Origin: an uncultured Chlorobiota bacterium | GTDB taxonomy: Bacteria; Bacteroidota; Kapaibacteriia; OLB7 | Direction: 5' to 3' | Assembly (NCBI GenBank): GCA_946481475.1 | Contig: CAMLOB010000181.1 | Coordinates: forward strand, 1-7,262 | DNA length: 7,262 nt | Shown here: piece after piece, positions 5,628 through 7,262 of the stretch | Layout: each line of letters begins with the position of its first letter | Numbering within the stretch: position 1 is the first letter of the stretch | The notes under the pieces: generated by a model | The model's input: only the letters and a program-made list of their open reading frames with translations | What the model was told of the DNA's origin: nothing | The model's database searches: none | Position numbers and translations under genes: made by a program

Positions 5628-7262
5628 TTAGAGGCTCAGCGGTGCCCAGCCACCCTCAGCGGTCGACCAGACGAAGCCGAGAGCACGGTTCGGGCTGATC
5701 GTGACGAAGGTACCGCCTGCGATCGGGCCGTTGATCGTGCCGGCAAACGTTGCCATTGCGGCATCGTTGTCACCGTTGAGAACCCAGACAACCTGACCGT
5801 CAACGCCGGCAGCAGCCAGCGTTACCGAGTTGGTCGTGCCGACGCCACCATCATCCGGAATCACGACAACGATGTCGTCCTGATTCATCGTGGTGTTGCC
5901 TGCTGCACCCATACGGTAGCTCAGCTTTGCCGCACCCTGCTGAATCCAGAGAGCAACTGCGTCGTTACCCGGGCTGACCGACTCGATGCGAACACCGTCG
6001 GTGCCGGCTGCGCTGTTGAAGACGCCTGCCCAGCCTCCGGTGCCCGTGACGACCGAGCGGACGCCTGCACCACCGTTCAGGTTGGTTGCACTTGCGTTAA
6101 CAATCGCATTTCCGTTCGGAAGCGGACCGCCCGACGTAGCTGTGATAACGTCGTTTGCGTTAGCTCCGGCCGTGTTTGCGAAGACGCCTGCGCTTCCTGC
6201 ACCACCGGCGTTCGTTGCCTGGACGGCGTTGCCGATACCATTAACGGTCGACACGATGCCGTTGACGTTACCGGTAGCCGTTGCGTTGATTGCCGGTCCG
6301 TTGTTCGAGTTCACCGTCACACCCGTTCCGTTGGTCGAGGTAAACGAAGCACCGTTGGCACCCGTACCCATAACCGCCGTTCCGGTCGTGCTGGTCGCAT
6401 TGACGCCTGCACCCGAGGTAGCAATGGCGTTGATGGCCGGTCCGGCTCCTGCCGTCTGACCCTCGATTGCCGGCGAACCGTTAGCTGCGTTGCTGATGAA
6501 GCCGCGAAGAACGCCCTGCGCCGCACCCGACTTCTCGATCTCGATCGACCACGGACCGTTCGTTGCGTCGGCCGTTGCGCCGGTCTTGTTGACCGGAAGC
6601 GTGAAGTCATCCGGTGCCCACTGCACAACACCACCAACCGTCTTCAGAACCCAATCGTTGGTTCCGCTCGGCTGAATCTTGATCGGCGTCACGTTCGCGT
6701 CGGCGATCTTCGGCGTCGTAATGGCATTGTCCATGATGTTTGCCGTCTCGATGAAGTCCCACTCGGCAGTCGTACCTGCGGCGTTTGTGGTCAGCACCTG
6801 ATGGGCTGCGCCCGGCATGATTGCGCTCGGCGGAATCGATCCGGCTGCCGGAGCACCCCAGAAGACCGTCGTGCCGGCAGCATCAGTCTGCAGGTAGGTG
6901 TTTGCACCACCCGGCTGGATGTACTGCGTGCGAACCTTGTCCCAGTCAACAATGCCTGCACCGTTGGTGGCCAGCATCGTGTTGTCCGGACCCGGAAGCA
7001 TGTCCTCGTCCTGAACCGTTCCGTTCTGGATGTCGGCACTTGCAACCGTGTTATCAAGAATGTCGGCGCTGGTGATCGACTCGTTCTGGATCACGCGCGA
7101 ATCAACCGCGTCGGTCCCCAGATCGGCGTTCATCACCTGTCCGTCCTGGATCTTCTGCGTCGTCACCGAATTGTCGGCCAGGTCCGTGTTCATCACCTGT
7201 CCGTCCTGAATGTCGGCGCTGGTGATCGACTCGTTCTGGATCACGCGCGAATCAACCGCGTC
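5628..7262 (-). CDS. Repeat-rich fibre-like surface protein, 5' end missing
   Basis: The frame is open to the right edge, so the start and any signal peptide lie outside; the GTG at 7244 is an internal Val codon, not a start. The visible 544 residues fall into four parts. First, ten-residue repeats at residues 2-91 (for example SITSADIQDG, QVMNTDLADN). Second, four repeats of the form PG-x5-L-x-T-[ND]-x-AG-x3-4-W at about 90-215, with two decad-like stretches (AITTPKIADA) between the third and fourth. Third, a Gly/Ala/Asn/Thr-rich stretch at about 257-450 whose short turns (GPAINA, GAGVNA, GTGVTV) suggest a beta-helix. Fourth, a C-terminal domain of about 94 residues ending GGWAPLSL, similar in texture to the C-terminal heads of phage-like or surface fibres. 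No S74 chaperone peptidase and no T9SS sorting domain is visible at the end. A trimeric fibre or adhesin is an inference; no function is assigned. Its own terminator follows. Confidence 0.8.
   Translation of the reverse strand, partial: DAVDSRVIQNESITSADIQDGQVMNTDLADNSVTTQKIQDGQVMNADLGTDAVDSRVIQNESITSADILDNTVASADIQNGTVQDEDMLPGPDNTMLATNGAGIVDWDKVRTQYIQPGGANTYLQTDAAGTTVFWGAPAAGSIPPSAIMPGAAHQVLTTNAAGTTAEWDFIETANIMDNAITTPKIADANVTPIKIQPSGTNDWVLKTVGGVVQWAPDDFTLPVNKTGATADATNGPWSIEIEKSGAAQGVLRGFISNAANGSPAIEGQTAGAGPAINAIATSGAGVNATSTTGTAVMGTGANGASFTSTNGTGVTVNSNNGPAINATATGNVNGIVSTVNGIGNAVQATNAGGAGSAGVFANTAGANANDVITATSGGPLPNGNAIVNASATNLNGGAGVRSVVTGTGGWAGVFNSAAGTDGVRIESVSPGNDAVALWIQQGAAKLSYRMGAAGNTTMNQDDIVVVIPDDGGVGTTNSVTLAAAGVDGQVVWVLNGDNDAAMATFAGTINGPIAGGTFVTISPNRALGFVWSTAEGGWAPLSL
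6618..6995 (-). repeat. Four degenerate Pro-Gly...Trp repeats in the fibre-like gene
   Basis: Four segments share the pattern P-[GS]-x5-L-x-T-[ND]-x-AG-x3-4-W: 6942-6995 (PGPDNTMLATNGAG...W), 6858-6914 (PGGANTYLQTDAAG...W), 6759-6815 (PGAAHQVLTTNAAG...W) and a diverged 6618-6671 (PSGTNDWVLKTVGG...W). Start-to-start spacing is 27, 33 and 48 residues, so the units are separated by variable linkers, unlike the strict decads before them. Similar 'G-x-VLTTN-x-AG-x-x-x-W' units occur in many Bacteroidota surface proteins and phage tail proteins. Confidence 0.75.
6990..7259 (-). repeat. Nine in-register decapeptide (30-bp) repeats in the fibre-like gene
   Basis: Read on the minus strand from 7259, the protein divides without any gap into ten-residue units: AVDSRVIQNE, SITSADIQDG, QVMNTDLADN, SVTTQKIQDG, QVMNADLGTD, AVDSRVIQNE, SITSADILDN, TVASADIQNG, TVQDEDMLPG. 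Position 2 is always Val or Ile, position 7 is Ile or Leu (Met in the last), and position 9 or 10 is usually Asp, Asn or Gly. The array continues beyond the window. Such a period fits a regular beta-solenoid or stalk; the exact fold is not known to me. Confidence 0.9.
7058..7262 (-). repeat. 150-bp higher-order direct repeat with 55-bp identical copies
   Basis: Positions 7058-7112 and 7208-7262 are identical over 55 bases, offset by exactly 150 bases, which is five decapeptide units. The second copy is cut by the window edge, so the identity may be longer. Inside the unit a 21-bp identity (7128-7148 and 7188-7208) has a 60-bp period, two decads. The nested identity at DNA level points to recent duplication of repeat blocks. 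Confidence 0.9.

Noticed and set aside
5986..6459. 157-residue open frame on the plus strand opposite the fibre-like gene
   Set aside because: It is a Pro/Ala/Val-rich shadow caused by the biased Gly/Ala/Asn/Thr codons of the gene on the other strand; the composition is typical of antisense frames and no family is recognisable.
6990..7262. CRISPR array
   Set aside because: The repeats are in-frame coding repeats with 30-, 60- and 150-bp periods and no unique spacers.

Overview
The window looks like chromosomal DNA of a member of the Bacteroidota / Chlorobiota (FCB) group, with moderate-to-high GC. Three independent signs support this: a type IX secretion (T9SS) C-terminal sorting domain, a SusC-like TonB-dependent receptor with an N-terminal carboxypeptidase-regulatory-like domain, and a DUF4249 lipoprotein directly after it. 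I cannot place it more finely from sequence alone. The decapeptide-repeat fibre protein at the right edge is of a kind I associate with Chlorobi/Ignavibacteria-type genomes, but that is recall, not proof.

Layout, left to right. Positions 1-687 (+) hold the 3' end of a secreted protein ending in a T9SS sorting domain. Positions 688-833 are a convergent intergenic gap filled by a long imperfect palindrome made of short CGCAGAT / ACGGAT-like units. Everything after that is on the minus strand, so transcription runs right to left. In that direction: a large fibre-like surface protein (5628 to the right edge, 5' end missing), closed by a clear Rho-independent terminator (5527-5571); a membrane-bound family 2 glycosyltransferase (4292-5443); a TonB-dependent receptor (1773 to about 4106); and a DUF4249 outer-membrane lipoprotein (834-1703). 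No gap without a gene exceeds 300 bases; the two largest are about 185 bases each (4107-4291 and 5444-5627).

How the genes work together. The receptor and the DUF4249 lipoprotein are almost certainly one transcription unit and one outer-membrane uptake machine: a TonB-energised barrel plus a surface lipoprotein. The substrate cannot be read from the sequence. The glycosyltransferase lies upstream on the same strand, but 185 bases separate it from the receptor, so co-transcription is possible, not shown. The fibre protein is insulated from the rest by its terminator. Its visible part is built from perfect ten-residue repeats, then four Pro-Gly...Trp repeats, then a Gly/Ala/Asn/Thr-rich region that looks like a beta-helix, then a compact C-terminal domain. 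I see no CRISPR array, insertion sequence, tRNA or rRNA. Apart from the repeat architecture of the fibre gene and the palindromic element, this is fairly ordinary envelope-gene territory, and I find no convincing new multi-gene system.
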